Below, one piece after another: positions 15,180-15,370 of a stretch of DNA of 15,370 nucleotides. Within the stretch, counting starts at the first letter, position 1. The number at the start of each line of letters is the position of its first letter. The notes beneath the pieces were generated by a model. That model saw only the letters and a program-made list of their open reading frames with translations. It did no database searches and was not told the origin of the DNA. A program made the translations under genes and the position numbers. Location: NCBI GenBank assembly GCA_045808425.1, contig JBJMFM010000130.1, positions 1 through 15,370 on the forward strand. Reading direction: 5' to 3'. This stretch comes from JAFAQB01 sp045808425. GTDB taxonomy: Archaea > Thermoproteota > Nitrososphaeria > Nitrososphaerales > Nitrososphaeraceae.

Positions 15180-15305
15180 TTGAGCTCTGTTATAAGTATT
15201 AGTAATAGTAGTAGCCTGCCGCAACAAGAAGAACAACGACAACAATTATTTTGTTATCATCAATGTACAAAATGTGGTATTATCTACAAATGCGAAAAAA
15301 AATAG
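15180..15305 (+). CDS. Possible small Cys-rich peptide, 41 residues
   Basis: From TTG 15180 the frame gives a Ser/Gln-rich start (SSSLPQQEEQRQQ) and then LFCYHQCTKCGIIYKCEKK before TAG. The four Cys (C-x4-C-x2-C-x5-C, with a His) could hold one metal ion. The Gln/Glu-rich leader followed by a Cys cluster resembles other small archaeal zinc proteins. No ATG and no clear promoter, so it may also be a truncated gene. Confidence 0.35.
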   Translation: MSSVISISNSSSLPQQEEQRQQLFCYHQCTKCGIIYKCEKK

Positions 15306-15370
15306 CTGTAAAATTCAATTATAGAAAACGCAAAGATAGCATCAGCAAATGATGTGATATGCTCTAGTCT

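Overview
The window looks like an accessory region of an archaeon of the class Nitrososphaeria (ammonia-oxidising Thaumarchaeota), possibly a Nitrosocosmicus-like lineage. The evidence is low GC by eye (about one third), TATA-box promoters close to start codons, an orphan MtrA-type corrinoid protein, F420/LLM-class oxidoreductases, a soluble histidine kinase with coiled-coil repeats, a secreted polysaccharide deacetylase, and two small proteins of a type I associate with thaumarchaeal DUF6659. Family names come from motif recognition and memory; no search was run.

Layout. 1-310: C-terminal remnant of a viral terminase large subunit (TerL). 303-1232 (-): patatin-like phospholipase remnant lacking its N-terminal half. 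1233-2186: non-coding, with a perfect 20-bp palindrome. 2187-4457 (+): MtrA-like protein, a 30-codon zinc-knuckle ORF, a four-helix membrane protein, a membrane-anchored zinc ribbon, and an SRPBCC protein. 4622-6472: divergent pair of a frameshifted SDR (-) and an intact LLM oxidoreductase (+). 6526-7445 (-): second TerL remnant. 7652-8900: small Cys/His protein (+) convergent with a polysaccharide deacetylase (-). 9210-10494 (+): alpha/beta hydrolase with two frameshifts. 10644-11162 (+): truncated, GC-richer LLM gene joined to a possible replication-protein fragment. 11306-11698 (+): intact DUF6659-like protein. 11699-12141: non-coding but rich in stem-loops. 12142-12645 (-): decayed coiled-coil gene. 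12803-13059 (-): third TerL remnant. 13108-14265 (+): histidine kinase. 14584-14973 (-): second DUF6659-like gene with an in-frame stop. 15180-15305 (+): small Cys-rich ORF.

Overall this is a gene graveyard with islands of intact genes. About nine genes are complete, and about nine are truncated, frameshifted, internally deleted or stopped. The three TerL fragments and the possible replication-protein fragment suggest repeated insertion and erosion of virus- or plasmid-like elements. The intact genes cover one-carbon or F420-type redox chemistry, cell-surface polysaccharide modification, signalling and small metal-binding proteins, and they do not form one obvious pathway. No CRISPR array, rRNA, tRNA or complete insertion sequence was found. 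The most unusual signals are the differently deleted TerL copies, the one-base frameshifts spread over unrelated genes, and the structured intergenic segment at 11847-12112.
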